A program made the translations under genes and the position numbers. Source: Mariprofundaceae bacterium (GTDB lineage: Bacteria > Pseudomonadota > Zetaproteobacteria > Mariprofundales > Mariprofundaceae). From it: 32,385 nucleotides of DNA. Below the pieces are notes generated by a model. That model was not told the origin of the DNA. It made no database searches and saw only the letters and a program-made list of their open reading frames with translations. Positions 18,401 through 26,933 of the stretch are shown piece after piece. Where the stretch lies: assembly GCA_030950925.1 (NCBI GenBank), contig JAUZQO010000033.1:1-32385 (forward strand), written 5' to 3'. Each line of letters starts with the position of its first letter. The first letter of the stretch is position 1.

Positions 18401-18634
18401 ACTGTTGTTGGCGATGAATCGAGATAACCAAGAAGCAGGCGATGCGTAATTGATATTGCAATGAACCCCCATGCTATCAGCAAGATTTAATGCCAGCCAA
18501 CGTTGTACGGGCATACCCGAAACCAGAATAATGTCAGGACTTAATGGCTTGGCTAATGGTTCGGCCTGCAACGCCTCCCCCATAGATTTCATTAAACTTT
18601 CAATCTTGTTGGAAATGGTGAAATGAAAACTCAT
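15479..18634 (-). CDS. recC: Exodeoxyribonuclease V gamma subunit (RecC)
   Basis: RecC is the scaffold of RecBCD and reads Chi sites in single-stranded DNA. The 1051-aa protein shows the family's N-terminal pattern ILVSGMPVQRWLALNLADSMGVHCNINYASPASWL, then DRIADTLDRYQDYRPDTIRHWSAGG, IFGISSLAPLQLNILKQLSQHTDIYFYYVSS, MVPDINQYAPYI, FCAMRPMRSVPFKMIALLGMSDAAFPRRE and the C-terminal LTWEGSS region. ATG 18634 (MSFHFTISN) is preferred to TTG 18652 because AAGGA lies 7 bases upstream. The order recC-recB-recD differs from E. coli, where ptrA lies between recC and recB; here the genes overlap directly. The 69-bp gap after sbcC is the largest inside the run and could hold a weak promoter, but none is evident. 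Confidence 0.95.
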   Translation of the reverse strand: MSFHFTISNKIESLMKSMGEALQAEPLAKPLSPDIILVSGMPVQRWLALNLADSMGVHCNINYASPASWLSRFIANNSRQTDALSRESSAWLIFQHLPKLLDDGAFTSLHRYLKDDVEGVKRWQLSDRIADTLDRYQDYRPDTIRHWSAGGGDDWQAKLWRTLLDDVGQQNHRIAIMDQWSQDLTAHARVIQGLPKRISIFGISSLAPLQLNILKQLSQHTDIYFYYVSSTPAYGLDLMDAQQRLEAPNKNMYRKTGHDLLTSWGRQGQIFHDLLLNHDALQAIEHDAYHKDFPPTILGHLQRDIFQTQHTKRQGQAVDDSIAIHLCHSPLRECQVLHDELLQAFEKNPHLNPEDVLIMVPDINQYAPYIKMVFERGEYAQKSVRPYIPYNISDLSVTDDSPLVRTFLTLLNLPHSRFTRTEVEAMLDIPEVYQHFDLDEESIPSIRKLLNDLNVRWGMDAEHRANMGLPQNDMHTWKQAKQRFLTGYAMGGKAKLWQGIAPIELNHQEAIWMVNFWRMVACMDDWRKKLVHTRTAQQWHIDLHTMLLDFFPVDEHHDELNDIDEALEALANQAGEGMLSHALLVHWLQQQLVKSDIPNRYFSGGVNFCAMRPMRSVPFKMIALLGMSDAAFPRREHPLEFDNMAKQWQAADPIKGEQDRYLMLETLLCCEEKLYISYVGRNIRDNSACQPSILVSELCDELRNTYGKKAVKETVHPMQAFSANNFTKEHAHDAYWCVLANTLQQATSTSPSAWGQASLPALDVESLTLERLIQFVKHPVKCFINHRLNIYITDHEEHCDDEPFELNHLEAWMIKKRLLDDSLQDQTLDKARFKAEGLLPHGMAGDVELQSKLSDVQPILLQLKAYHGKENQSKWIDLVLNTDEGKPLHITGQVRHYIPTLGLLHATPSKLKGKYMLGCWLEHLALCSADILQEKECSLLQCSDKSMRFEWMEQDAAQAQLQSYVDAYVQGMQQPLPIFEGASYAHVFEVKKVGLTWEGSSYNSIPGDQDDVYVQLIMRDVEEKPIDTPAFKDWANRFYAPIKNFAEVEKV

Positions 18635-18703
18635 GGTTTTATCCTTATACAAATCTATATTTTTATTGTGTTATGAAAGCATCAAACATGGCCGACTTAC
18701 GCC

Positions 18704-21700
18704 TTAAAGTGCATAACATCCTGAACCTGATATTGCACTTTTTCCTTCTGATATAGGATGAACTTGAATCTGTGTGCCAATGCGCTCTTTGATACTATCC
18801 ACATGAGAAATAATACCGATGATTTTTCCATCTTGTTGCAATTGCGATAGTGTATCAATGGCTGTCTCCAACGATTCATGATCCAAGGTGCCAAAACCCT
18901 CATCCAAAAATAAAGAGTCAATTTTCACATTTTTGCTCGACATTTGGGATAATCCCAAGGCAAGCGCGAGACTAATGATAAAGCTTTCACCGCCTGAAAT
19001 ATTTTTAACCGAGCGGACTTCCCCAGCCTGATAGTAGTCCACGACATTCAGTTCCAAGGGGAGTTCTTGATCGCGTTGCAACACATAGCGGTCACTCATA
19101 TGGCGCAATTGTTGGTTGGCATATTGCACCACCAACTCGAAGGTCAAACCTTGTGCGAAATTGCGGAATTTTTTGCCATCGCCCGAACCAATCAATGCAT
19201 TTAAATTTGTCCAGCGCGCCAGTTCACGCTTTTGAGCCTCTATTTTTTCAAGGTGAGCCTGTAGTTTTTTCTGACTGGCTTCTTGCTCTTTGAGCTGTTG
19301 CTTCATTGCGCCTGTGGTTTCGAGTGCTTGCGCCAATGTTTTTTTCACCGCATCAAGATTGATTTGGCACTCATTCAGTGTTTGTGTGGTATATTGCAAG
19401 TTTTCTTGTTGCTTTATGTCTTCTTTTAAGCGGGTGATATTGGCTTGCAGTGTGTTTTTTTGTTGCTCCAATGTTCTGATTTTATCTTTCAATGTTTGAC
19501 GTTCGGCTTGTGATAACAACGATTGGCAAAACATGGCTTCATCATCAAAACCATGTTGTTTGAGTGTTTTTTGGAAGGCAAGCTGCGTTTTTTCAATAGG
19601 CTTATGACTTGCTTCTATCTTTAGACTCAATTCTTCCACATCCCGTTGAAGGTTCTTCCATGCTTGTTTGGTTTGAACACTTGCATCACGCGCTGCCTCA
19701 TACTCTTTTTCGAGCTTATGAATCATGCCTATCAGTGCCGTTTCTTCGTCATCGGGGTTTCTCTCTGCAAACAAGGTTAGCCTTTCTTGCTTGAGGGTAT
19801 CGAGCTTCGCTTGATGTTCACTCACATGCTGTTGCTTGAGTAGCCATGCTTCTTGTGCTTGTTTGAGTTCATCTTGTTTCGCCGCATACATCAGATCAAG
19901 ACGCGCGTTGTTTTGTTTGCTCTCTCTAAGCTGCTTCTCTTGCTGTTGCCAGTATTGGTTACGTTGCTGTAAGGCATCTTGAATCTTAGGAAGCTGATGC
20001 AGTTCCCATGCTTGAACACCAAAAAAAGCCAGATTTTTGGCAAGTTTTTCTTGCAAAGCTGCTTGTTTTATAATGTTTTCTTTGTGTTCACCCAGCAAAC
20101 GCTGCGCATCTTGTTTGGCATATTCTTGCTTGCCATCGACTTCAACCTGTTTGTTTTTCAATCTCTCACATGCATCACGTTGCTCACGGCATTGCACCTG
20201 CAATGCTTGTTGTTTCCCTTCCAAAGCTTCGGCTTTTGCCACAAGGTTTTGAATACACTGGATTTCTTTTTCTTGCGCTTGATATTTCTCTTGCAACGGC
20301 GTGAGAAAATCATCATCAAGCACATCCATAGGGTGAGATTGGCAATAAGCTTTCAGCATGCTGCGATGCTTATCATACTGTAGGTCATACGCTTCTATTT
20401 GTTGTTGGTGATGAGCATTATCGTGTTGCATGGCTTCAAGTTGAATGGTGAACGCCGTATACTGAGCTTGATTGTTTCGATGTTGTGCCTGTAATTTTTT
20501 CAATCGTTTTTCGGCTGTATCCAAGATTGGTATATTGCCTTGTGCAAACGGGTGATTTTCCGAACCACATAATGGGCATGGGCAGTCATCTTGTAATTGT
20601 AAACGTGTTTTTTCATAGGATTGAATGGCTTTGAGAGCATCGCATTGTTGCTGCCAAGCATCCAGCTCAAGTTGCCCCTGATGAAGAATTTTCTTCATCG
20701 CCTCATATTGCTCTGATACATCATTGTGTTCGATAGTTAGTTTTTGAAGTATCGTTTGATGTTTTTCTTTTCCCTTAGCTGTTTGTGCTGCTTGGGTGGC
20801 AGCATGGATGACCTCATGCAGCGATTCACGTGCTTTCATCAGCTCATCTTTTTTCGTTCGCCATTCGGGTAAGGTTTGTTTCTTCAGAAGCGTATGCAAA
20901 GCTTGTTGGGTTACATTTATTTTTTGTTGAAGCATATCCAAATCTTGGCACTTTCCATGCAGCGCTTGTTTTATGATTTGATGCTCTTCTTCATGCTGAA
21001 TCAACAATAAATCATTCGTTTTCTTATCTTTTTGAAGCTTTTTAGATTGGCTTTGTATATCCAAAAAGATGATACACTGCTGTTGAATTCCGCTCAATTG
21101 TTCATGCAGGTGTTCGTCACAGGCATGCTCTTTTAATGTGCTTTTCAAGGTCTTGATACTTGCTTTAAGCCCGTCTTTTTGAAGCTTTAAATCAGCTGTT
21201 TTGTTTTGTAAGTTTTGCACATCCACTTGCCATTGAATGTCATCGGCTTTCACTTCATTCAGCCTGTTTTGTTGATTCCCGATATGAATATCTTGCTCTC
21301 GAATGTGTTTCAACATCGGTAAAAGTGTGTGGTATTGCTGTTTTTTCTCTTGCTTGCTTTGAGCAAGCTGCTTTTCTTGGTTTACGGCTGTTGCTTGTTT
21401 GGCTTGAATCAGTGGCTGTTGTTGCACAAGCGCATCATGCTTTTGAATGTCTTGCCGTTGATGTTGGCGAAGGTTGTTTAGCGTGTTGTATTGCCCATTC
21501 AATTCCAAGGCTTGTTCGGCTTGTTGCAAGGTATGGATGTCGGGCTGCATGGCTTGCCATTGTTGCGAAATATCTTGTTGCTTGCTTTGATTCGTATCCA
21601 AATCCCGTGTCAAATCTGCCAAATGATTCAGCCATGTGATGTCTCGTTGATATATTTTTTCCTGCTCACTCAAGAGCTGACACTGTTTTTCTTGTTGTTC

Positions 21701-22375
21701 ATAGTTGGAAAGCAGTGTGGCTTCATCTTCAGGGCTAAGCACCACCACACCATTGATCTCTGCTTCCAGTAATGTAAGACGCTCTTTTTCATTGGCATGC
21801 ACCTTATGCGCTTCTTTTGAAATCTGTGTATAAATATCTGTGCCTGTGATTTGCTCCAAAATAGGCGCACGATGATCGGCACTGGCTTGTAAAAAAGAGG
21901 CAAACTTACCCTGAGCCAACAACATGGAACGTGTAAAACGATCAAAATTCATGCCCGTTAATGATTCAACATGTTGCGCCACATCTTTTAATTTATGGGC
22001 GAGGATTTTTTTACTGATCGCATCCGATATTTCATGCTTGGGTGTTTGTAGGTTTCCTTCGCTTAAACCTTTCGCACGGCGTTGCGCCCATTGGCAGCGA
22101 AATTGCCCTGCTTTTGTTTCAAACAACACCTCCGCCATGCAATGCCCTGTTTTTCTCGACATGATGTCGTTATGACTTTGATTCACTTTGTCCAAGCGCG
22201 GTGTGCGACCATAAAGAGCCAAACAAATCGCATCAAGAATGGTACTTTTACCTGCACCCGTTGGCCCTGTGATGGCAAAAATACCATGTTGGATAAAATC
22301 AGGGTGGGTAAAATCAATGCGCCACTTGCCATACAAGGCGTTAATATTTTCAAATTGAATGTCTAAAATTTTCAA
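18704..22375 (-). CDS. sbcC: SbcC (Rad50-like) ATPase subunit of the SbcCD nuclease
   Basis: SbcC is the SMC-like ATPase that, with SbcD, cleaves DNA hairpins and protein-blocked ends. The start is TTG 22375 (MKILDIQFENINALYGKWRIDF), with AAGGAG 7 bases upstream; the longer open frame reaches back into sbcD and has no family homology. The 1223-aa product has Walker A GPTGAGKS (37-44), a Q-loop region MLLAQGKFASFL, two long Gln-rich coiled coils, the zinc hook CPLC (Cys600, Cys603) at the centre, the signature NISGGESFIISLALALGLS, and Walker B LFLDEGFGTLD. It lies 11 bp after sbcD. Length and domain symmetry are normal. Confidence 0.96.
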   Translation of the reverse strand: MKILDIQFENINALYGKWRIDFTHPDFIQHGIFAITGPTGAGKSTILDAICLALYGRTPRLDKVNQSHNDIMSRKTGHCMAEVLFETKAGQFRCQWAQRRAKGLSEGNLQTPKHEISDAISKKILAHKLKDVAQHVESLTGMNFDRFTRSMLLAQGKFASFLQASADHRAPILEQITGTDIYTQISKEAHKVHANEKERLTLLEAEINGVVVLSPEDEATLLSNYEQQEKQCQLLSEQEKIYQRDITWLNHLADLTRDLDTNQSKQQDISQQWQAMQPDIHTLQQAEQALELNGQYNTLNNLRQHQRQDIQKHDALVQQQPLIQAKQATAVNQEKQLAQSKQEKKQQYHTLLPMLKHIREQDIHIGNQQNRLNEVKADDIQWQVDVQNLQNKTADLKLQKDGLKASIKTLKSTLKEHACDEHLHEQLSGIQQQCIIFLDIQSQSKKLQKDKKTNDLLLIQHEEEHQIIKQALHGKCQDLDMLQQKINVTQQALHTLLKKQTLPEWRTKKDELMKARESLHEVIHAATQAAQTAKGKEKHQTILQKLTIEHNDVSEQYEAMKKILHQGQLELDAWQQQCDALKAIQSYEKTRLQLQDDCPCPLCGSENHPFAQGNIPILDTAEKRLKKLQAQHRNNQAQYTAFTIQLEAMQHDNAHHQQQIEAYDLQYDKHRSMLKAYCQSHPMDVLDDDFLTPLQEKYQAQEKEIQCIQNLVAKAEALEGKQQALQVQCREQRDACERLKNKQVEVDGKQEYAKQDAQRLLGEHKENIIKQAALQEKLAKNLAFFGVQAWELHQLPKIQDALQQRNQYWQQQEKQLRESKQNNARLDLMYAAKQDELKQAQEAWLLKQQHVSEHQAKLDTLKQERLTLFAERNPDDEETALIGMIHKLEKEYEAARDASVQTKQAWKNLQRDVEELSLKIEASHKPIEKTQLAFQKTLKQHGFDDEAMFCQSLLSQAERQTLKDKIRTLEQQKNTLQANITRLKEDIKQQENLQYTTQTLNECQINLDAVKKTLAQALETTGAMKQQLKEQEASQKKLQAHLEKIEAQKRELARWTNLNALIGSGDGKKFRNFAQGLTFELVVQYANQQLRHMSDRYVLQRDQELPLELNVVDYYQAGEVRSVKNISGGESFIISLALALGLSQMSSKNVKIDSLFLDEGFGTLDHESLETAIDTLSQLQQDGKIIGIISHVDSIKERIGTQIQVHPISEGKSAISGSGCYAL

Positions 22376-22386
22376 TGCTTGGCTCC

Positions 22387-23631
22387 TTATTTCGCAGCGT
22401 GGTCGTGTTGTTCCATCTGATTGATTAAATGTTGAAAACTTTGCCGCAAATCCTCTTGCTGACTTTCTGGAAGGCCATGTTGAGTCAGACAACGGTTAAA
22501 CACATCCAGCGGCTCAAGCTCATCCAAACGCTCTTGATGGATATTGCTAGAAATCATGGGGCTGCGGATTTGAGTGTTTTTAACACGCAAGATTTCCACC
22601 TGTGAGCCTTCTACCAAGGCACCCATACGCTCGCGCAAATCAGGCATGACTTCTTCACCAGTGTATTGCACTTCCAGCCAAATAGATGCCGCTTCCTGAT
22701 ACAATTGTTGGATTTTGACTTCAATCTGTTGCCAATCGCCACGCACCATTTTCAAGCGTTGAAAGACAGGAATCGTGATGTTTTCAATATGAATTTTATC
22801 ATCATGGTAGGCTAAAAGATGATAAAGTTTGGTTTGCTCGGCTTCACCAAAACCCATGGGCAAGGGTGAACCGCTATAACGAATATGCTCACAACCACCT
22901 ACTTTTTGTGGTACATGCAAATGCCCCAAGGCAACATAATCAAAGGTATCGGGGAATGCCGAGGCAGGTACATGCGCCAATGAACCCACATAAAGATCTC
23001 GCACACCATCGCCTTCAATGGTTTTACCATCGGCGGCAAAAAGATGTCCCATGCCCACAATGGGCAGGCGGTAGCCTGTGGTTTTTTGGTGGTTTTGTTG
23101 GTATTGCAAAGCAATCTTCGCAACATCAGCATAATGTTGAGCAATGGCTTGCGCGAGTTTTTTTTCTTTATCCGCGATGCTCTCACCTGCTTCAACCAAA
23201 CGCATGTCCCGATCACGCAAAAATGGCACAGCACAGACAATCAATACTGGCACACCTTCTGAATTTTTAAGGATAATCACTTCATCCTCGATGGCTTGTT
23301 GTTCCACCGAAGCGATGACATGGACTTGCAACTGTTTCAAAATATCACGGGGTGCGTGCAAAAAAGACGGTGAATCATGGTTGCCGCTAATGATGACAAT
23401 ATGCTGGCAAGAGGATGTCGCCACACGGCATAAAAAATCATAATACATCGCCTGCGCCCGATGCGTGGGCGCTGTGGTATCAAATATATCACCTGCAATC
23501 AGCAGTACATCAATGTTCTGCGTTTCGATTTGTTCGGCAAACCAGTCCAAGCACTGTTGAAATTCATCATAACGATTGCGCCCATAAAGCTTGCGCCCCA
23601 AATGCCAATCGGATGTGTGTAATATGTTCAT
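22387..23631 (-). CDS. sbcD: SbcD (Mre11-like) nuclease subunit
   Basis: SbcD is the metallophosphoesterase partner of SbcC. In order it shows SDWHLG (7-12), GDIFD, the GNHD motif in ISGNHDSPSFLHAP, IVGMGHLFA, and ALGHLHVPQ, the five metal-binding motifs of the Mre11/SbcD fold. At 414 aa it is close to E. coli SbcD (400). It starts 6 bp after the stop of the upstream hybrid kinase, an arrangement that implies cotranscription. TATAAT happens to fall at the end of the kinase gene just before this start, but it is too close to the start codon to act as its -10 box. Confidence 0.96.
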   Translation of the reverse strand: MNILHTSDWHLGRKLYGRNRYDEFQQCLDWFAEQIETQNIDVLLIAGDIFDTTAPTHRAQAMYYDFLCRVATSSCQHIVIISGNHDSPSFLHAPRDILKQLQVHVIASVEQQAIEDEVIILKNSEGVPVLIVCAVPFLRDRDMRLVEAGESIADKEKKLAQAIAQHYADVAKIALQYQQNHQKTTGYRLPIVGMGHLFAADGKTIEGDGVRDLYVGSLAHVPASAFPDTFDYVALGHLHVPQKVGGCEHIRYSGSPLPMGFGEAEQTKLYHLLAYHDDKIHIENITIPVFQRLKMVRGDWQQIEVKIQQLYQEAASIWLEVQYTGEEVMPDLRERMGALVEGSQVEILRVKNTQIRSPMISSNIHQERLDELEPLDVFNRCLTQHGLPESQQEDLRQSFQHLINQMEQHDHAAK

Positions 23632-23637
23632 GGGGTA

Positions 23638-25992
23638 TTATACCTGAGTTGTACAAGCTAGACGCAAACTTTTTTCTAATTCATTAAGATTATATGGCTT
23701 CTGAACAAAGCCAGCCAAGCCTGCTCCGTCAAATCGATTCGTCACATCTTGTTTATTATAACCCGATGATAAAATCACTTTCACATCTGGGTTGATATGT
23801 TTGAGTTCACCAAAACAACTTTCACCATCAAGCCGTGGCATGGTCATGTCCAGTAAGACAGCCACAATTTGATCCTGATACTGACGGTAGATTTCTATGC
23901 CTTCTTGACCATCGACAGCTTCGATTACATTAAAACCTATATCTTCCAACATGAGAGAGGCAACTTCACGGATCATCTCTTCATCATCAACCACCAATAC
24001 CGTACCACTTGGCTGCCATTTACCCTCAGACAGTGGTGTAGGTTCAGCATGATGATCCAGTGTTTGATGAGAGGCTGGGAACAAGACTTTAAAAGTTGTT
24101 CCATGCCCCAATTCACTGTATACATTCATCGCACCTTGATGACCGCGAATAATACCCTGAACGGCACTCATGCCCAAACCTCTGCCTGTGAACTTGGTGG
24201 TGAAAAAAGGTTCAAATAAATGCTGTTGCACTTCTTGACTCATACCGCAACCTGTATCCGATACTTCCAAGTAAACATAATCACCTGCATTCAGCGGCAG
24301 CTCTGATTGCACCACTGTTTGTGCCAAATAGGCTGTATCTGCATACATCATTCCCGAAGTAATCGTCACAACCCCACTATGTTCTCCGATGGCATCGGAA
24401 GCATTGATGACCAAATTCATAATCACCTGTTGTAACTGTGCCTCATCGGCTTCAATGTTGGGTAGTTGATCCGCGAGATGATATTTCAATTCAATCGTAC
24501 TATGAATGGAAACACCCAATAAACTGGTCACACTTTCAATCATGCTGGATAAATTCAATGGTTTTATAATAAAATGACCTTTGCCAGAATACGCCAGCAT
24601 CTGTTTGCAAAGCAAGGCGGCTTTCTCAGAGGAAAGAACTATTTTGGATAAATAGGCAGCACCTTCAGCAGAGACACCTTTAAGTTTTCGCTCAGCCATG
24701 GCGGCATTCCCCATAATAGATGTTAGAATATTATTAAAATCGTGGGCAATACCACCTGCTAAAACGCCCAGGCTTTCGAGGCGCTGTGTGTGTTCAACCT
24801 GCTTTTGCATTTGCTCTTTTTCAGCATCGGCTTGTAATCGAGATGTCGCATCAATGGCAATGCCAACCAAGCCGATCATATCGCCTTGATTATTTCGCAA
24901 AGGGGCTTTGACCACATCAAAAATATGCACCTTACTATCCGAGCAGGGAATATGCTCCTGACTATGGATCATGGCATTCATTGTAAAACATTGGTTATCT
25001 GATTGTGTGGCTTGCAATGACACTATTTGAGGAAATAACTCAGTGTAATGCTTAGCATTCAGAAATGCCTGCTCAGATATACCCACTGCTGTCGAAAAGG
25101 CCTTATTCATAAAGATCATACGACGATCTAGACCTAGCATCCATATACCGACAGGTGCTGTATCTAAAATAAGTTGCATGGTGCGTTGCTGTTCATGTAG
25201 CTTTCCATTTCGTTTCGCCAACTCTTCAAGCATGTGGTTAAAAGCCATGGCAAGTTGCGTCATTTCATTTTGTCCATGAAGCTGAATACGTTGATTGAAA
25301 TCACCATTTTGGGTCTTTTCTATTACCGACACCATATACGCCAAGGGGCGCGTTAAGGCACGTGCTAGCCACCATGCGGCGAATAAAGCAAGTAAAAAGA
25401 CAATAAAAAATGTACGGATGCCATTTATGATTGTTTGCTGGGTCGCATGTTGGATGCTAGCTCCACTCAAAATGACATGAATATAACCAATGACTTGTTG
25501 TTGCATATCACCCTCGCCATCAAACAACATGGATTCTCCACTTCCATGAATCTCATTGATAACAGGCATGTGAAATTCATAAATATCGCGCTGTTTCCAA
25601 AGATTTTTTACCCACAATTCGGATAGTGGTTGCCCTGATTTTAGCATTAAGGTGTTGCTGGTATCGGCATGTTTTTTCAATAATTTTGAAGTTTCAGAGG
25701 TGGCGATATTTTGACCCTTTGCATCAAAAATACCTGCATAAAGCACGTCTTTTTCTTTGAGAAGTTTATTGAGTAAGGCATGCAGTCCATTCTCATCACC
25801 TGTTAAAATTCCAATTTCAACGCCATAAGATAAATGACGTGCCGTGATTTCCCCCCGCTCAATGAGCTCCAATTCCAATGATGATGTTTGTTGAACAATG
25901 GATATCCAACCAAAAATTAGACTTAGTAGGATAACCAGTGTCGTGACTGATAAGAAGATGCGAGAACGTAAGGAATAAAAGAGTTGTTTCAC
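23638..25992 (-). CDS. Hybrid sensor histidine kinase (sensor, HAMP, PAS, kinase, receiver)
   Basis: This 784-aa inner-membrane kinase has a transmembrane segment at about 9-31, a periplasmic sensor of about 150 residues, a second transmembrane segment at about 190-213, HAMP, and one PAS domain (about 275-390). Its catalytic parts are GGIAHDFNN with His417, NLVINASDAIG, DTGCGM, GRGLGM, and a C-terminal receiver with Asp715 in LLDMTMP and FVQKPY. The kinase and receiver halves are near-parallel to those of the protein at 3559-6699, while the sensors are unrelated in length. It starts with GTG inside the stop of the binding-protein gene (4-bp overlap) and ends 6 bp before sbcD. It has no DNA-binding domain, so its partner is unknown. 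Confidence 0.92.
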   Translation of the reverse strand: MKQLFYSLRSRIFLSVTTLVILLSLIFGWISIVQQTSSLELELIERGEITARHLSYGVEIGILTGDENGLHALLNKLLKEKDVLYAGIFDAKGQNIATSETSKLLKKHADTSNTLMLKSGQPLSELWVKNLWKQRDIYEFHMPVINEIHGSGESMLFDGEGDMQQQVIGYIHVILSGASIQHATQQTIINGIRTFFIVFLLALFAAWWLARALTRPLAYMVSVIEKTQNGDFNQRIQLHGQNEMTQLAMAFNHMLEELAKRNGKLHEQQRTMQLILDTAPVGIWMLGLDRRMIFMNKAFSTAVGISEQAFLNAKHYTELFPQIVSLQATQSDNQCFTMNAMIHSQEHIPCSDSKVHIFDVVKAPLRNNQGDMIGLVGIAIDATSRLQADAEKEQMQKQVEHTQRLESLGVLAGGIAHDFNNILTSIMGNAAMAERKLKGVSAEGAAYLSKIVLSSEKAALLCKQMLAYSGKGHFIIKPLNLSSMIESVTSLLGVSIHSTIELKYHLADQLPNIEADEAQLQQVIMNLVINASDAIGEHSGVVTITSGMMYADTAYLAQTVVQSELPLNAGDYVYLEVSDTGCGMSQEVQQHLFEPFFTTKFTGRGLGMSAVQGIIRGHQGAMNVYSELGHGTTFKVLFPASHQTLDHHAEPTPLSEGKWQPSGTVLVVDDEEMIREVASLMLEDIGFNVIEAVDGQEGIEIYRQYQDQIVAVLLDMTMPRLDGESCFGELKHINPDVKVILSSGYNKQDVTNRFDGAGLAGFVQKPYNLNELEKSLRLACTTQV

Positions 25993-26915
25993 TTTCTTTC
26001 TCCATAGAGATGATCTACTTTTTTTAACAATGAGGTGGGGAGATATAAACCAAGTTGCTTAGCTGCTTGCTTATTTAGGGTGAAATATACCCTATTGGGT
26101 GGTACTTGATTCGCCACTTTCTTACCTGCCAATATCCTCTTGACCATAGCTCCTGCTTGGGATCCTATAGCATGACTATCGAATGAAAGGGCGAATAAAC
26201 AGCCTGCACGAACATATTTGGGAGCTAGACCAATCAATACTACAGTATATTTCAATGATAAATGTAGCATTTGTTTAAATGTCGTCGATGTCAGCACTGT
26301 GATATCTGGAATCATCCACATGGCATCGACTTTCGGCATCACGCTAGCAATCAAAGATGTCGCCATTTTTTGATTGTCAGCGGGCACAGCGAGTAGGTGA
26401 ATGCCCAAGTTTTTGGCAGCGATCTTAGCCTGTTGAATGATGCTGGCGCTTTTCTTTGGATTATAAACCACAGCGATATGTTTTACACTTGGTGCAATGT
26501 CGATAAGCATCTTGAATTGTTGTGCTGGTGCAATCGACATGGCAATGCCGAATTCACTTGGCTGATGCTGATGACCACTGGAAGGATTGTTTGGGTGTAA
26601 TACAAATATAAACACGACAGGCACATGAAAATGTATATGGCGTGTAAAATTCAATGCTAATTTACCCAAAGCAAAAATAAGCTCGGGTTGTTGCTGAGCA
26701 ATATCCAATGCAACGGCACTGTGCTGCTCACCTCTGTTATCCAAATGATAGATATGAATAGGTAAGTTGACTTGTTCACGAAAACCCGCAATGGCAAGTT
26801 GATAAGGTTTGATGTTGGCATGACTGATGATTGCAATACCATCTGCTTGCGCTTCAATGGGTGCAAGCATGGTGATACAATAAACCGAGAGACAAAAAAA
26901 TAAGGTTTTTAGCAT
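25989..26915 (-). CDS. ABC-type periplasmic solute-binding protein (ABC_sub_bind / PF04392-like)
   Basis: This 308-aa protein has an N-terminal signal peptide (LFFCLSVYCITMLAPIEAQAD, cut near residue 24). The fold and segments match the ABC_sub_bind family: LDIAQQQPELIFALGKLAL, VPVVFIFVLHP, IAVVYNPKKSASIIQQAKIAAKNLGI, VDAMWMIPDITVLTS, and GSQAGAMVKRILAGKKV. No permease or ATPase gene is adjacent. It overlaps the kinase downstream by 4 bp and lies 18 bp after the TonB receptor, so it probably captures a ligand brought in by the receptor and reports it to the kinase. This is inferred from order, not shown; the ligand is unknown. Confidence 0.85.
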   Translation of the reverse strand: MLKTLFFCLSVYCITMLAPIEAQADGIAIISHANIKPYQLAIAGFREQVNLPIHIYHLDNRGEQHSAVALDIAQQQPELIFALGKLALNFTRHIHFHVPVVFIFVLHPNNPSSGHQHQPSEFGIAMSIAPAQQFKMLIDIAPSVKHIAVVYNPKKSASIIQQAKIAAKNLGIHLLAVPADNQKMATSLIASVMPKVDAMWMIPDITVLTSTTFKQMLHLSLKYTVVLIGLAPKYVRAGCLFALSFDSHAIGSQAGAMVKRILAGKKVANQVPPNRVYFTLNKQAAKQLGLYLPTSLLKKVDHLYGERK

Positions 26916-26933
26916 GATATGAATGCGATGACC

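Noticed and set aside
19979-20383. 134-codon plus-strand frame inside sbcC
   Set aside because: It is antisense to the coiled-coil region of a clear sbcC; composition (Phe, Cys, Leu rich) is the shadow of Gln/Lys/Glu codons.
22866-23270. 134-codon plus-strand frame inside sbcD
   Set aside because: It is antisense to the conserved metal motifs of SbcD and has no family features of its own.
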